A DNA stretch of 55,808 nt from positions 1 through 55,808 of the forward strand of contig JAEZDC010000050.1 in assembly GCA_023429825.1 (NCBI GenBank). The letters are read 5' to 3'. Made by a program: the position numbers and the translations under genes. The notes under the pieces were generated by a model, which worked only from the letters and a program-made list of their open reading frames with translations, ran no database searches and was not told the origin of the DNA. This stretch comes from Bacteroidota bacterium (GTDB taxonomy: Bacteria > Bacteroidota > Bacteroidia > Chitinophagales > Chitinophagaceae). Shown here in pieces: positions 42,850 through 51,595 of this stretch (the first letter of the stretch is position 1; every line of letters begins with the position of its first letter).

Positions 42850-44805
42850 TCAGGACTCACCTTTCAATTTATGAATCTCTCTTTCGAGTAATTGTTTCAC
42901 ATCAAGTTTCACCTGGTAATAGTTGTCACTCACTTCCTGGGGGTTTACTTGTGAAGAATCTGGGATGTCTTCAAACATTGATGCTTCATTATTCAATTGT
43001 TCGGTGTTATGTGTCACTTCACAATGAAACATTTTGAGTTTAATCTTTTCATCAGGGTTGTCCGCAACCATACCTACAAATTCACCAGATGATAGCGATG
43101 CTATCTTTGAGGCTGGTATTGCATAGTCTAATTGTGTCGAGCGACTGATCGAAGTGTCTGTGCGGTTAATAGAAATGCTCTCTCTTTGTTGCATGATTTT
43201 ACCGAATCGTTCGGATAGCGCTTTGGCCGTATCTCCTGTTACCTGTCCTGAGATTATATTGCCAGTGATATTGACTATCACATCAGCTTGCTCTTTACCA
43301 TAATCTTTTCTCAATTGGCTAAAATCCTGCATCGCCAAGGTTGTCGCCACCTTGTTACTTCTCGCGGTCGCAATGAGAGAATCGATATGATTAAAAAAGA
43401 TGGTTGGAAATTCGTCGAAGATCAAACTGCATTTCTGCATACCTTTTTTATTGACCTGTCTGATTAGTCTGGAAATGTAAAGCGATAATACTGCGCCGTA
43501 GATCTGCCTCTTTTCAGGGTTATTACCAACGCAAACTATTTTCGGATGTTCAGGATTATTAATATCCAGCGAGAAGTCATTTCCTGCAAGCACCCAGTAT
43601 AGTTGAGGAGAGGCCAGTCTTGCCATACCAATTTTCGCTGAAGCCACCTGACCTTCCAATTGCTCCATGGCATCATTTTGATACGCCGTGATAAATGGGT
43701 TAATTAGAACCTCGATTTCTGGTTCCGTATTTAATACCGGAAAAAGCGCTTCGTAGTCAGCTTGCATCAGTTCGATAACATGCGGAAGGGTGCAGTATTT
43801 TCCATCTTGATATTTCTTTAAAAACCAAATAACCGCTGTAACAAAGTTGATGGGTGACTCCACGAAAAAATCGCCCTGCTTATTTATCCATTCTTTGTTC
43901 AAGCCCAAAAGAATCGTTCTTGCTGACTCTGCTGCATCTGTTATGTCGTGCATTCCTGAAGGGGTGAGTGGATTGCAGCGATGCGAGACAGATAAATTAT
44001 CAAAGTTGATAACATAGAATGCCGGTTCAATTGCGTATCGATGTCGATTTTTACGCATCCAGTTATAGGCAATCTTACTCAGGTCATCGTACTTGAAGTC
44101 ATAGATGAACATTGCGAAGCCTTTTTCGATATGTTGCTTGATTACATGCTGGATAACAAACCAAGATTTTCCGGCGCCTGGACTACCTACAACTAATAGC
44201 CCCCGAAAAGGGTTAATAAAATTTATCCAGCTCTTTGATCTTCTATCACGAAGGCGATATTCTGCACGCAGGTTGATTGAATATTCATTTTCGAGCAACC
44301 TTTCTTCCTGCGGAAAGGTTTCGTTCAATTCGTTAAAGACATCTTTAGATAGCTTTACTTTTATTAGCCTTGACAGCATTGTTCCCCCAGCCAGAAATAA
44401 TATAAACCCTGTTGCAGTAAACAGGATGTAGAAAACGGCAATTACTTCTCCGCTGCTATCAATTGTGAGCAACAATGCGCTAGTGAAATAAATTAATAAG
44501 CCGGTGATACAGAAGATAGCGATACCGCGTGGTCGTAAATTTTCGTCTTTTCTGCCTTTAGCACCAAATAGCGATATACTAAGGACACCTAAAGCAATGA
44601 GTTTAGAATTATTAAAATCACGAAAGATTCCGGTTTTTGTAATATTCAACAGAAGCGAATCCGTGAGCTTGGATGTTAGCTGCCATTCAAAGAACGCCGA
44701 ATAGCAAAAGTAGTAGCAGTGGAGCACCAATATGAATATGCTGATCCACCTTGTGAGATCAATGATCTTTCTTAAATCCACTTCGTTTTCTCCTGTTCCA
44801 GACAT
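42850..44805 (-). CDS. VirD4/TraG-type conjugative coupling ATPase
   Basis: A 651-residue protein with three or four N-terminal hydrophobic segments (about residues 15-145) and a cytosolic RecA-like ATPase. Walker A is GSPGAGKS at 207-214, Walker B is in CSLIFDEFPT near residue 458, followed by the TraM-recognition-like region (ATTLAMQDFSQLRKDYG). Coupling proteins deliver the relaxase-DNA complex to a type IV channel. It lies 16 bp downstream of the relaxase gene on the same strand. Its presence without VirB genes suggests use of a helper element's channel. Confidence 0.9.
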   Translation of the reverse strand: MSGTGENEVDLRKIIDLTRWISIFILVLHCYYFCYSAFFEWQLTSKLTDSLLLNITKTGIFRDFNNSKLIALGVLSISLFGAKGRKDENLRPRGIAIFCITGLLIYFTSALLLTIDSSGEVIAVFYILFTATGFILFLAGGTMLSRLIKVKLSKDVFNELNETFPQEERLLENEYSINLRAEYRLRDRRSKSWINFINPFRGLLVVGSPGAGKSWFVIQHVIKQHIEKGFAMFIYDFKYDDLSKIAYNWMRKNRHRYAIEPAFYVINFDNLSVSHRCNPLTPSGMHDITDAAESARTILLGLNKEWINKQGDFFVESPINFVTAVIWFLKKYQDGKYCTLPHVIELMQADYEALFPVLNTEPEIEVLINPFITAYQNDAMEQLEGQVASAKIGMARLASPQLYWVLAGNDFSLDINNPEHPKIVCVGNNPEKRQIYGAVLSLYISRLIRQVNKKGMQKCSLIFDEFPTIFFNHIDSLIATARSNKVATTLAMQDFSQLRKDYGKEQADVIVNITGNIISGQVTGDTAKALSERFGKIMQQRESISINRTDTSISRSTQLDYAIPASKIASLSSGEFVGMVADNPDEKIKLKMFHCEVTHNTEQLNNEASMFEDIPDSSQVNPQEVSDNYYQVKLDVKQLLEREIHKLKGES

Positions 44806-44821
44806 ATGATTCTTTTAAAAG

Positions 44822-46048
44822 TTAATCGTTGTTCTTTTTTCTTTTCTTCTTCCTTCTTAGTTCATGCGGCACATTTTGCTGATCGTGAATAGGGGTTAGC
44901 AAATCTTTAATTACCGTAGCGGCGTTGCTTGCGTGCTGATCTTTTGCGGGCGAGGGCTGCAAATATTTTCCCGGACCACTGACAGCGTCTTCCAGTTTTG
45001 TGTTACGCTTCAGTCGTTCCTGCAGACCTGCGATGCTATATTGTTTGCCGAGGTCGCTGCCATTAAACACGCATTTTGTTTCATTATCGACTAGTGTAAT
45101 CCCGTAGATCCTTCCATCGCTATTTTGTCGAAGAACTGTATAGAAATTTTGAGTCTTCAATTCCTGAATTAAATCATTCAGATTGGAGTGCTTCTTTTCG
45201 AGACAGTAATCAACCTTAGCCTTGACTTTGTTTTTAGCTTGATCCTTTTTTTCTTTATTCAGAAGGAAATGCTTTTCGAGATTTGCCAGGGTCGGCCGGC
45301 AACTTATTAAACTAGCTTTGATCGGAACACCAACCTTGCTACCGGTCTCGTCAATAATGCGAAATAGTAATCCGCGGTTTTTGAAGACTCTGCTATGTTC
45401 AGTTCCTCTGTCGGCGACAACGTTAAATTGGCGCAGGGCCGCATTGAATTCAGGTAGTGATGTAAAGGTGTATTGAAGAAACACAGCGTTGACGACCCGA
45501 CTTATACTCTCCCTGGTTTCCGCTTTACCGTATTGAAGTGCATTGGCAATAGCATTTACTGAGCTTTGTCTCGTTTGTTTTGAAGAGGCTTTAACCAAGC
45601 CGAATAATACTTCAATTTCCTTTCTCGCTTTTTCAGACTGCAGCTTCCCTATATTATGTGTGCTGATCCGCGCGCCGTCTGCCTTAATTGCTGTACTTAT
45701 GATATGTATATGCGGATGACCTGCATCATGATGTCTGTAGACCAAATATGGCTGATCGCCGAAGCCTATGGTTTGCATGTACGTGTCAGCAATCTGGTGC
45801 AGCGTCTCATGGTTCAGGTTTTCCGAGGGGTCAAAATTCAATGAGACATGAAGGGTTTTTGTGCTAGCCCGTGTATTAAGTTCATCACGCAGTTTTAACG
45901 GTGTAAGCTTTTGATAAAATGTCATGGTCTCTCCGTCACCTATGTAGTTGCCTGCATGGATGCATTCAGCCTTTCCTTTGTGCACTTTCTTCTCATTATA
46001 ATTAAGTGCATCGAGTAGCCGTTTCAGTATCGTTACTTTTGCAACCAT
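44822..46048 (-). CDS. Relaxase/mobilization nuclease
   Basis: A 408-residue MOB-family relaxase. The N-terminal domain has the SLNFDPSENL stretch and the metal-binding histidine triad HPHIHIIST (His111, 113, 115), the HUH signature, downstream of an HH pair at 106-107. The C-terminal half is basic. It would nick at oriT and stay covalently attached to the transferred strand. It overlaps the accessory gene by 16 bp, a coupled pair usual for MobC-MobB arrangements in Bacteroidota. Confidence 0.9.
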   Translation of the reverse strand: MVAKVTILKRLLDALNYNEKKVHKGKAECIHAGNYIGDGETMTFYQKLTPLKLRDELNTRASTKTLHVSLNFDPSENLNHETLHQIADTYMQTIGFGDQPYLVYRHHDAGHPHIHIISTAIKADGARISTHNIGKLQSEKARKEIEVLFGLVKASSKQTRQSSVNAIANALQYGKAETRESISRVVNAVFLQYTFTSLPEFNAALRQFNVVADRGTEHSRVFKNRGLLFRIIDETGSKVGVPIKASLISCRPTLANLEKHFLLNKEKKDQAKNKVKAKVDYCLEKKHSNLNDLIQELKTQNFYTVLRQNSDGRIYGITLVDNETKCVFNGSDLGKQYSIAGLQERLKRNTKLEDAVSGPGKYLQPSPAKDQHASNAATVIKDLLTPIHDQQNVPHELRRKKKRKKNND

Positions 46049-46428
46049 TGATCGTTGATATTTTTCATATGCAGGTTGATCTCCTCGATCTTTTGTAGCA
46101 GCGATTCATGTAAATCACTGTGATACTGTATCCAAAACCTGAACTCCGGTATCTTATCGAGGGTGTGCAGTTTTTTTACTGCCTGGTTGAAGTTGTTGCT
46201 GATGCCATTAAGTTCTTTTTTGAAGTGCAGCAGACATGCTAAGAGGTCATCGGAGGACTCATTCCGGTACTTAACAACAACGGGTTCACGGAGTGCTACT
46301 TTCCGGACGTAGGTGCTAAGATCTCTTTCTGTAGATTTTTTTTGGAGAGACTGCAACTCTTTTTTTTCAGTTTCATTGAGTCGCAGTTTGAAAATCATTT
46401 CCCTTACTTCAGTTTCCTTTTTTTTCAT
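46033..46428 (-). CDS. MobC-like relaxosome accessory protein
   Basis: A 131-residue basic protein with an N-terminal ribbon-helix-helix-like region (MIFKLRLNETEKKELQSL, RDLSTYVRKVAL) and a helical C-terminus (LKKELNGISNNFNQAV near MobC-type NLNQ motifs). These proteins bind oriT and help the relaxase. The palindrome just upstream is the likely binding site. Confidence 0.82.
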   Translation of the reverse strand: MKKKETEVREMIFKLRLNETEKKELQSLQKKSTERDLSTYVRKVALREPVVVKYRNESSDDLLACLLHFKKELNGISNNFNQAVKKLHTLDKIPEFRFWIQYHSDLHESLLQKIEEINLHMKNINDQWLQK

Positions 46429-46480
46429 ACATCTTCATTTTCATCTTCACAATACCCGAAGCGAGTTCCGAGCGGGAGGG

Positions 46481-46516
46481 CGAGATAGTCAAACGTGGCC
46501 ACGTTTGTACATCTCG
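46481..46516. other. oriT-like nested palindrome
   Basis: CAAACGTGGCCACGTTTG (46490-46507) is a perfect 18-bp palindrome. It is enclosed by CGAGAT (46481) and ATCTCG (46511), giving a near-perfect 36-bp nested inverted repeat. A second pair, GTACA and TGTAC, follows at 46507-46523. The location about 60 bp upstream of the mobC-relaxase operon is where oriT sits in similar elements. The nick site itself cannot be placed by eye. Confidence 0.6.
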
Positions 46517-46638
46517 CTGTGTACAAGAAAACCAGTACACTCTATTGCAATATGAATTTATATACAGAGATGGAGAAGGAGATGTAGGTGGCTAAAGTTT
46601 AGGCACGTTATTTCAAGGATTTATGCCTTGGCAAATTG

Positions 46639-47946
46639 CTAATTACCTTTGCTTTTGAAATTAATCGAATACTCATTTGCTTCATAGCTATACGCATAAA
46701 TGGCGCCTGCAAAGCGGCCCGTAATCATTTCAATTGCTTTTGTATCGAGTCCGATTTTTTTTAAGATCAAGGCCCTCAACACTTCTCGCAATATCCTGTT
46801 TTTATAGACGAGCTGGTTGGGGCTCCAAAATGCTTTCTTTGTTTTGGTATAATGGGTATAGTAGTTCCGTGATTCTGTCAGAAGACTAACCGTTTGGTTC
46901 AGGTCGGCCACATTGTTTTTGTACAACTTTAGTTCAGAGATTTCCTGGAACAGATGCATATACCTGACTGCCTGGACCCATTTTTTATTAACCTTCCTGC
47001 TTAGAAGGTTACTGGCAATTAAGTTTTCTCTGAGCTTCTGTTCTAAATCGTCATTTCCATCTTGATAAAATTCCTTGTGAAGTACCTCCAATCCTGTGGT
47101 TATATTCAGAAATGAAACCTCTGTCGTTTTATTTTCTCTGCTTTCGTTGAATAAATCCAATACGCTTACGAAATCCGGTCGATTCAGGTAAAATCTTTCG
47201 AGCGCTCCGGTAAGTTGATCCCGGATCTCGGTAGCCGTGTAAGTGGGATGTGAATAATCATCGTCAACCTCATCTCCAGCGGGCATCGTTAGATGGAATG
47301 GCTGACCATCTGCATGTTGATATTCCACGGAGGTTAATCGCGGAACCTCGTCGGAGAATAGCGACAGAAATTTCAGAAACGCTTCCATCTGTTTCCAGGC
47401 CTGGAGCCTGCTCACTGGCTTACTGTAATTAAGCTTGACGAAGCCGAGCTCTTTAAGATGTAATCCCTGTTTGTTTCTTTCCTCGCCGCACAATTGCTGG
47501 AGTAAAAGTTCAGCACCTTCCCCGATACGGAATGTTTCTTCGTATGCTGATTTAATGAGGACGTTTCCGGGTTCATATATGTTGTAAGATAGGCTGGCAT
47601 CTATCCGGCTTTGATTTATCCATTTGCATAAGTGCGTCATACCTGCAGTCACCTGAACAATTGTCTCGTCGGTAACCTTTTCTATCAGCTTGCCCTTATA
47701 GCACTCATTTATGACATAGGTGCTGGCGTGAGCTGCATACTCTTTCAAATGACAATTTACAAGTGTGTAAGGTGTATTAAAAGGTATGCTATTGGCATAA
47801 ATGATATCCTTTGGTGCAAGCCTGAGTAGTGACAGCGCTTTAGACTCCAGCTGGTATCGACCCGAAGGAGCTTTATATAACTTTCCCTCAAACTTTTTTT
47901 CGACATCTTCGGGGTAGTAGAACAGCACATCAATCGGATCTGACAT
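46639..47946 (-). CDS. ApeA-like HEPN protein
   Basis: A 435-residue protein resembling ApeA-type abortive-infection proteins. The N-terminal half is beta-rich (VLFYYPEDVEKKFEGKLY, YIVINECYKG-like stretches) and the C-terminal third is a HEPN domain: FLNITTGLEVLHKEFY, LFQEISELKLYKNN, and the RNase motif R-x4-H in ESRNYYTHYT (Arg360, His365), with helix KNRILREVLRALILKK after it. HEPN proteins cleave RNA when triggered by phage. It stands alone between oriT and radC, a usual cargo slot. Confidence is good for HEPN and moderate for the ApeA label. Confidence 0.7.
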   Translation of the reverse strand: MSDPIDVLFYYPEDVEKKFEGKLYKAPSGRYQLESKALSLLRLAPKDIIYANSIPFNTPYTLVNCHLKEYAAHASTYVINECYKGKLIEKVTDETIVQVTAGMTHLCKWINQSRIDASLSYNIYEPGNVLIKSAYEETFRIGEGAELLLQQLCGEERNKQGLHLKELGFVKLNYSKPVSRLQAWKQMEAFLKFLSLFSDEVPRLTSVEYQHADGQPFHLTMPAGDEVDDDYSHPTYTATEIRDQLTGALERFYLNRPDFVSVLDLFNESRENKTTEVSFLNITTGLEVLHKEFYQDGNDDLEQKLRENLIASNLLSRKVNKKWVQAVRYMHLFQEISELKLYKNNVADLNQTVSLLTESRNYYTHYTKTKKAFWSPNQLVYKNRILREVLRALILKKIGLDTKAIEMITGRFAGAIYAYSYEANEYSINFKSKGN

Positions 47947-48016
47947 AGTGATAAAGGTATTGCGAAACTGCCCAATCTGTTATTGGTTACGCCTTGGCTC
48001 TGAATAAAAAAAGGGG

Positions 48017-48487
48017 TTAGATTAACCCCTCATCTCCCATTGAATAATAACTTTCTTCGCAGACTATCAAATGATCAAGAACTTGTATATCCAGGTATTT
48101 GCCCCCCTCTTTTATCTTAAAGGTCAGTTGTTCATCAGCCTGGCTCGGATTCAGATTAGATGAAGGATGATTATGCGCAAGAATGATGGCTGTCGCATTT
48201 GCTTTCAAGGCTGCTGCAAATATTAGTCTCGGATCAGCTACAGTTCCTGTTATTCCTCCCGTAGAGACCTCATAAACCCCTAGCACTTTGTTGCCCCGGT
48301 TTAGAAGAAGGATCTTGAATTGTTCAACAAAGTCGATCTTATTCTTATCCCAGTATTTCAAGAAGATATCATATGCATCTTTTGCAGAGTTTATCTTTGG
48401 CCTTTCCGATGCCTTCACTTTGGATTTATACACTAATTCTATTTCAGCTACTGCTATTTCATTCAGGTTCTTCGTTTCCATAACCAT
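48017..48487 (-). CDS. RadC-like JAB-domain protein
   Basis: A 156-residue protein started at the ATG at 48487; a longer frame to 48547 lacks a sensible extension. The JAMM metal motif HNHPSSNLNPSQAD (H-x-H-x7-S-x2-D) is intact, preceded by GTVADPRLIFAAALKANATA and followed by KYLDIQVLDHLIV. RadC-type proteins are almost constant passengers of Bacteroidota mobile elements; metalloprotease or nuclease activity is expected from the fold, but the true function is unsettled. Confidence 0.88.
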   Translation of the reverse strand: MVMETKNLNEIAVAEIELVYKSKVKASERPKINSAKDAYDIFLKYWDKNKIDFVEQFKILLLNRGNKVLGVYEVSTGGITGTVADPRLIFAAALKANATAIILAHNHPSSNLNPSQADEQLTFKIKEGGKYLDIQVLDHLIVCEESYYSMGDEGLI

Positions 48488-48525
48488 TCTTTTTTTAGTT
48501 AATGAATTAATTATGGAACATCCCG

Positions 48526-48536
48526 CGGCTTTGGTC
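48526..48536 (-). repeat. Inverted core of the promoter-like module, upstream of radC
   Basis: On the minus strand, CTTTGCC, a short spacer, GACCAAAGCCG and later ATTAAT follow the same order as the plus-strand copy at 48588. Two divergent modules thus lie head to head in this interval. Only GACCAAAGCCG is identical; the rest is loosely similar. Confidence 0.4.
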
Positions 48537-48587
48537 AACCAAGGCAAAGAAGCAACGGAATAAATGGTATCTGAGGCGATGCGGCAA

Positions 48588-48662
48588 CACGTTGCTTATG
48601 CCGGAATTTCTTTGCCGCTACAGCAGACCAAAGCCGAACTTTGTGTAATCAATTAATGAAGG
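48588..48662 (+). repeat. Promoter-like direct repeat, copy 1
   Basis: CACGTT(GCTT)ATGCCGGAATTT, then TTGCCGCTACAGCAG, then AGCCGAACTTTGTG and AATTAATGAAGGA. It aligns with 53518-53590, apart from a 4-bp insertion and scattered changes. In this copy the terminal ATG-AAG-GAA is followed at once by TAG, so it holds only a dead start. GAACTTTG is one base from the TAnnTTTG box. Confidence 0.75.
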
Positions 48663-48871
48663 AATAGCCTGTTATTAATTAAGATACCTACTTCATCAAT
48701 GCTGATCGTGGCCCGGTCTGCGATGGAATATTCAAGTTGTATCATAATTCAAGATGCTATTTATCGATTTCCTGCATAAAAATTTTGTGAACAACTGTGC
48801 AAAGTCCGGAGGGTTTAGGATGGTTAAAAATGGGTCGCCTGAGGCCGGAAAAATGATAATTTTATGGGATT
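48663..48871. other. Leader region of the patatin-DAC-CD-NTase operon
   Basis: 209 bp between the direct repeat and the patatin ATG. TAATTTTA at 48857-48864 is a weak -7-like box eight bases before the start. A 30-codon minus-strand frame (48653-48745) is possible but unsupported. Nothing else is assignable. Confidence 0.4.
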
Positions 48872-49795
48872 ATGGAACAGAAACCGTTCAGGATACTGGT
48901 ATTGGATGGTGGTGGGTCTAAGGGTGTATATTCTCTCGGCATCTTAAAGGAGCTGGAGCTGAAGCTTGGCAGCCCGCTTCACAACCATTTTCAACTTATC
49001 TATGGCACCAGTACCGGCTCCATTATTGCCGCTTTGCTGGGTTTAGGTCATACGGTACCTGAAATCATCGAATTGTATCTAAAGCTGATACCGAAGATCA
49101 TGAGAGCTTCCGGTAAAAAAGGAAAAAGCGCTGCCCTGAAGCTGGAGGCAGAAGCTGTTTTTGGCGACCGGAAGTTCGGCGCTTTTCAAACGGATGTAGC
49201 GATCGTATCCACCAATTTTGATAAGCAGATCCCTTTGATCTTTAAATCTGATGTACAGTATGCGCATGGGTTAAAATCATCATTTGACATAGGCTTTGGC
49301 TGTACGATCGCCGAAGCGGTAGAGGCTTCCTGTTCTGCCTACCCTATTTTCAATGTAAAGAAGGTGCACACCACTAACCAGGGAACAATCAATGCAGTCG
49401 ATGGCGGGTTCATCGCCAATAACGCTAATCTGTTTGCATTGGTTGATGCACATAAGGCATGTGGACTGGATGAAGATTGCATTCAGATGTTGAGTGTAGG
49501 AGTGGGGCATTTTATAACGAAGCCCATTGGGATTAAATACCGGATATTGGGAAAGTTTCAGGCTTTCAAGTTCGTAGAAAAAATACTTAATGCCAGTTCC
49601 AATACCAATGAGTTATTAAGCCGTCTGCTGTTTCCCCAGTTGAAAATTGTGCGTATCAGTGAAACTTATAACGAGCCTGAGTATGGAACCAATATGATAG
49701 AAACAAATGAAAAGAAACTGAATAAATTACTTCAGCTCGGAAGAGATTCCTACGGAAAATTTGAAACGGATATCGATCAATTATTTCAAATCTAA
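48872..49795 (+). CDS. Patatin-like phospholipase, CapV-type CBASS effector
   Basis: A 307-residue patatin-family lipid hydrolase. The oxyanion loop is DGGGSKGVYSLGIL (Gly13-Gly18), the nucleophile elbow is GTSTG with Ser47, and the catalytic Asp177 lies in NAVDGGFIANN. CapV proteins are kept inactive until a cyclic dinucleotide made by the neighbouring CD-NTase binds; they then degrade membrane phospholipids and kill the infected cell. The gene is first in a three-gene operon; nine bases separate its stop from the next start. The family is certain; the CapV role is inferred from the linked CD-NTase. Confidence 0.9.
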   Translation: MEQKPFRILVLDGGGSKGVYSLGILKELELKLGSPLHNHFQLIYGTSTGSIIAALLGLGHTVPEIIELYLKLIPKIMRASGKKGKSAALKLEAEAVFGDRKFGAFQTDVAIVSTNFDKQIPLIFKSDVQYAHGLKSSFDIGFGCTIAEAVEASCSAYPIFNVKKVHTTNQGTINAVDGGFIANNANLFALVDAHKACGLDEDCIQMLSVGVGHFITKPIGIKYRILGKFQAFKFVEKILNASSNTNELLSRLLFPQLKIVRISETYNEPEYGTNMIETNEKKLNKLLQLGRDSYGKFETDIDQLFQI

Positions 49796-49804
49796 ACTAT
49801 TCAG

Positions 49805-51592
49805 ATGTCAGGTTGGCCGGATTCGCTTCGGTACTTTATGTGGCCGTGGCAGGTATATTTTCGCATTAGTTGCCAGACCGCTGCTGAGGGTCTTTTCAGA
49901 GATCTCGACAGGGGGTTGGATCCTTATGCATTTGTAATAGGATTTCGGACTAATGATGATGCCTCAATAGAGCCTGTTTGTATTGAACCGGAAGCATTGC
50001 ATTATGATCTGTCGGAATTTAAAGATATCGCTGCTCTTGCTGAGTCGATTTATAGGAACGATCCGGATCGAAGAATGCTATATGGTGGTGCGGGTATGCA
50101 GGAGGAGATGGAGGAACGAGGGAGAAAGAAGGCATTTCGTGAGGCTATAGAGGAGGTACTAAACAACTCTCCGAACAATCCAGGTAAGTATTGCTTTGCG
50201 TCTTCAGCGGTTCTTATCAATAAGTATGAAGTCTTTGTTGTGCTGGAACTCAACCGTGAGGTTTATGACCAGCGAACTCCTTTGAAGCAACGATTAATGG
50301 ATGATCGTTTCCGAATCTATCGTTCCATTTTGGAAACAGCGGTTATCGCCTACCTGGACGACAAATCCAAAAGCCTGTATCTGCCCGATCCCGGAAAAAA
50401 TCTCTCTTTAGAGGGGCGAGCTAAGGAAGAATTGCTGCGTGAAGCTGCCAGGCAGTTTATGTATACCATTTCCAGCAAAGGGAAAAATTTCATGGGACTT
50501 CATCAGTTGTTCGATTTATGTAACGACCTATCCCGAATGAGATATGAGGGTATGGAAAACACTGGTCAGCTGATCATTGCTGCGGGAAAAAATCAGCATA
50601 TTGAATTAACCATGGAACTTGACGAGATGTTTCCTCTGGATAAAAAATATCGTTCCAGAAAGATGCTACAACTTTCCAATGAGTCTCAGGGGATCGTTAC
50701 AGATACTCACGATGTAAGGGGGCTGGGTATTATTAAAAATTCCTACTCTCCGGATGAGGAATCTGTATTTAGTATTTGCTTTCGCGACTTGTATTGCTGG
50801 GATGTTATGCATAACGGGAATATCCTTTTTGAGATGCGTTATGGTTTACCACAGTTTACAAGAGAAGTTATCAATAAAGAAAGATTTTTCGCAGATGCGT
50901 TGAGGATTTTTCCGGAGATAAATAAAGAGCAGTTGGAAGGGCTGTTTGAACTTGCAATTGCTGCAGCAAGCCAGGGTAGAGGCTGCATGCTGGTTATTAC
51001 CTCAGATGCAGCTGAGGAAACCGAAAGATTGAAAAGCCAGTGTTTTAAAGTCAAACCTTCCCGGTTAACGGCAGAGTTACTAAGTAAGCTGAACCTGATT
51101 GATGGAGCTGTTCTGGTAGACGTAAACGCAAATATTTTTGCCTACGGGGTGATATTAGATGGTGTTATTTCAACCAAAGGCGACGCTGGAAGAGGCTCAA
51201 GGTATAATTCAGCAGTCACCTATCAGCAGCACCGGGATTTTGATAAACCAACTCTAATCGTTGTTGTTTCTGACGATGGGATGGTGGATGTAATCCCCAC
51301 TTTAGAGCCACAGATTCGCCATTCGGAAATACTTGGAGTGATCAACGCATTAGAAGAACTGAATGAAAGACCTATATACGAAGCCGGGCCATTTAGTGCT
51401 GCAATGGAATGGCTGAGTAACCGGTCGTTTTACTTGACCTCAGAAGAATGCGCCAAGATCAACAGATTAAAAGGCAGTATTGTGCAAAAGCCAAAAGAGG
51501 GACTTATGACCTGGCGGGTTTTTGATGATGTCAGGCCAAATCCGGACATGAGTGACCGGTATTATATCAAAGAAGATGAGATAAAGGAATAA
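49805..51592 (+). CDS. DisA-type diadenylate-cyclase-like protein with long N-terminal region
   Basis: A 595-residue protein. Its C-terminal region, residues about 365-500, follows the DisA_N/DAC order: helix EQLEGLFELAIAAASQGRG, strand CMLVITSDA, helix RLTAELLSKL, then LIDGAVLVD (DGA motif 433-435), FAYGVILDG, RGSRYNSAVTYQ (463-474) in the place of GTRHRAA, and TLIVVVSDDGMVDVIP. DAC domains condense two ATP to c-di-AMP. The RHR triad reads RYN here, so activity is uncertain. Residues 1-360 are not a family I can name; sensor regions N-terminal to DAC domains are known in Bacteroidota. A second globular part lies at about 205-350. Three bases separate it from the CD-NTase gene. There is no ThiF, E2 or JAB motif, so it is not Cap2 or Cap3. 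Confidence 0.75.
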   Translation: MSGWPDSLRYFMWPWQVYFRISCQTAAEGLFRDLDRGLDPYAFVIGFRTNDDASIEPVCIEPEALHYDLSEFKDIAALAESIYRNDPDRRMLYGGAGMQEEMEERGRKKAFREAIEEVLNNSPNNPGKYCFASSAVLINKYEVFVVLELNREVYDQRTPLKQRLMDDRFRIYRSILETAVIAYLDDKSKSLYLPDPGKNLSLEGRAKEELLREAARQFMYTISSKGKNFMGLHQLFDLCNDLSRMRYEGMENTGQLIIAAGKNQHIELTMELDEMFPLDKKYRSRKMLQLSNESQGIVTDTHDVRGLGIIKNSYSPDEESVFSICFRDLYCWDVMHNGNILFEMRYGLPQFTREVINKERFFADALRIFPEINKEQLEGLFELAIAAASQGRGCMLVITSDAAEETERLKSQCFKVKPSRLTAELLSKLNLIDGAVLVDVNANIFAYGVILDGVISTKGDAGRGSRYNSAVTYQQHRDFDKPTLIVVVSDDGMVDVIPTLEPQIRHSEILGVINALEELNERPIYEAGPFSAAMEWLSNRSFYLTSEECAKINRLKGSIVQKPKEGLMTWRVFDDVRPNPDMSDRYYIKEDEIKE

Positions 51593-51595
51593 GAG

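Noticed and set aside
48653..48745. 30-codon minus-strand peptide upstream of the patatin operon
   Set aside because: It has an ATG and plausible composition but overlaps the repeat, has no promoter box and is too short to support.
49805..51592. Cap2-type E1/E2 protein, as expected beside a DncV-CapV pair
   Set aside because: There is no GxGxxG adenylation loop, no E1 or E2 catalytic Cys context and no JAB motif; the C-terminal third follows the DAC pattern with a DGA motif.
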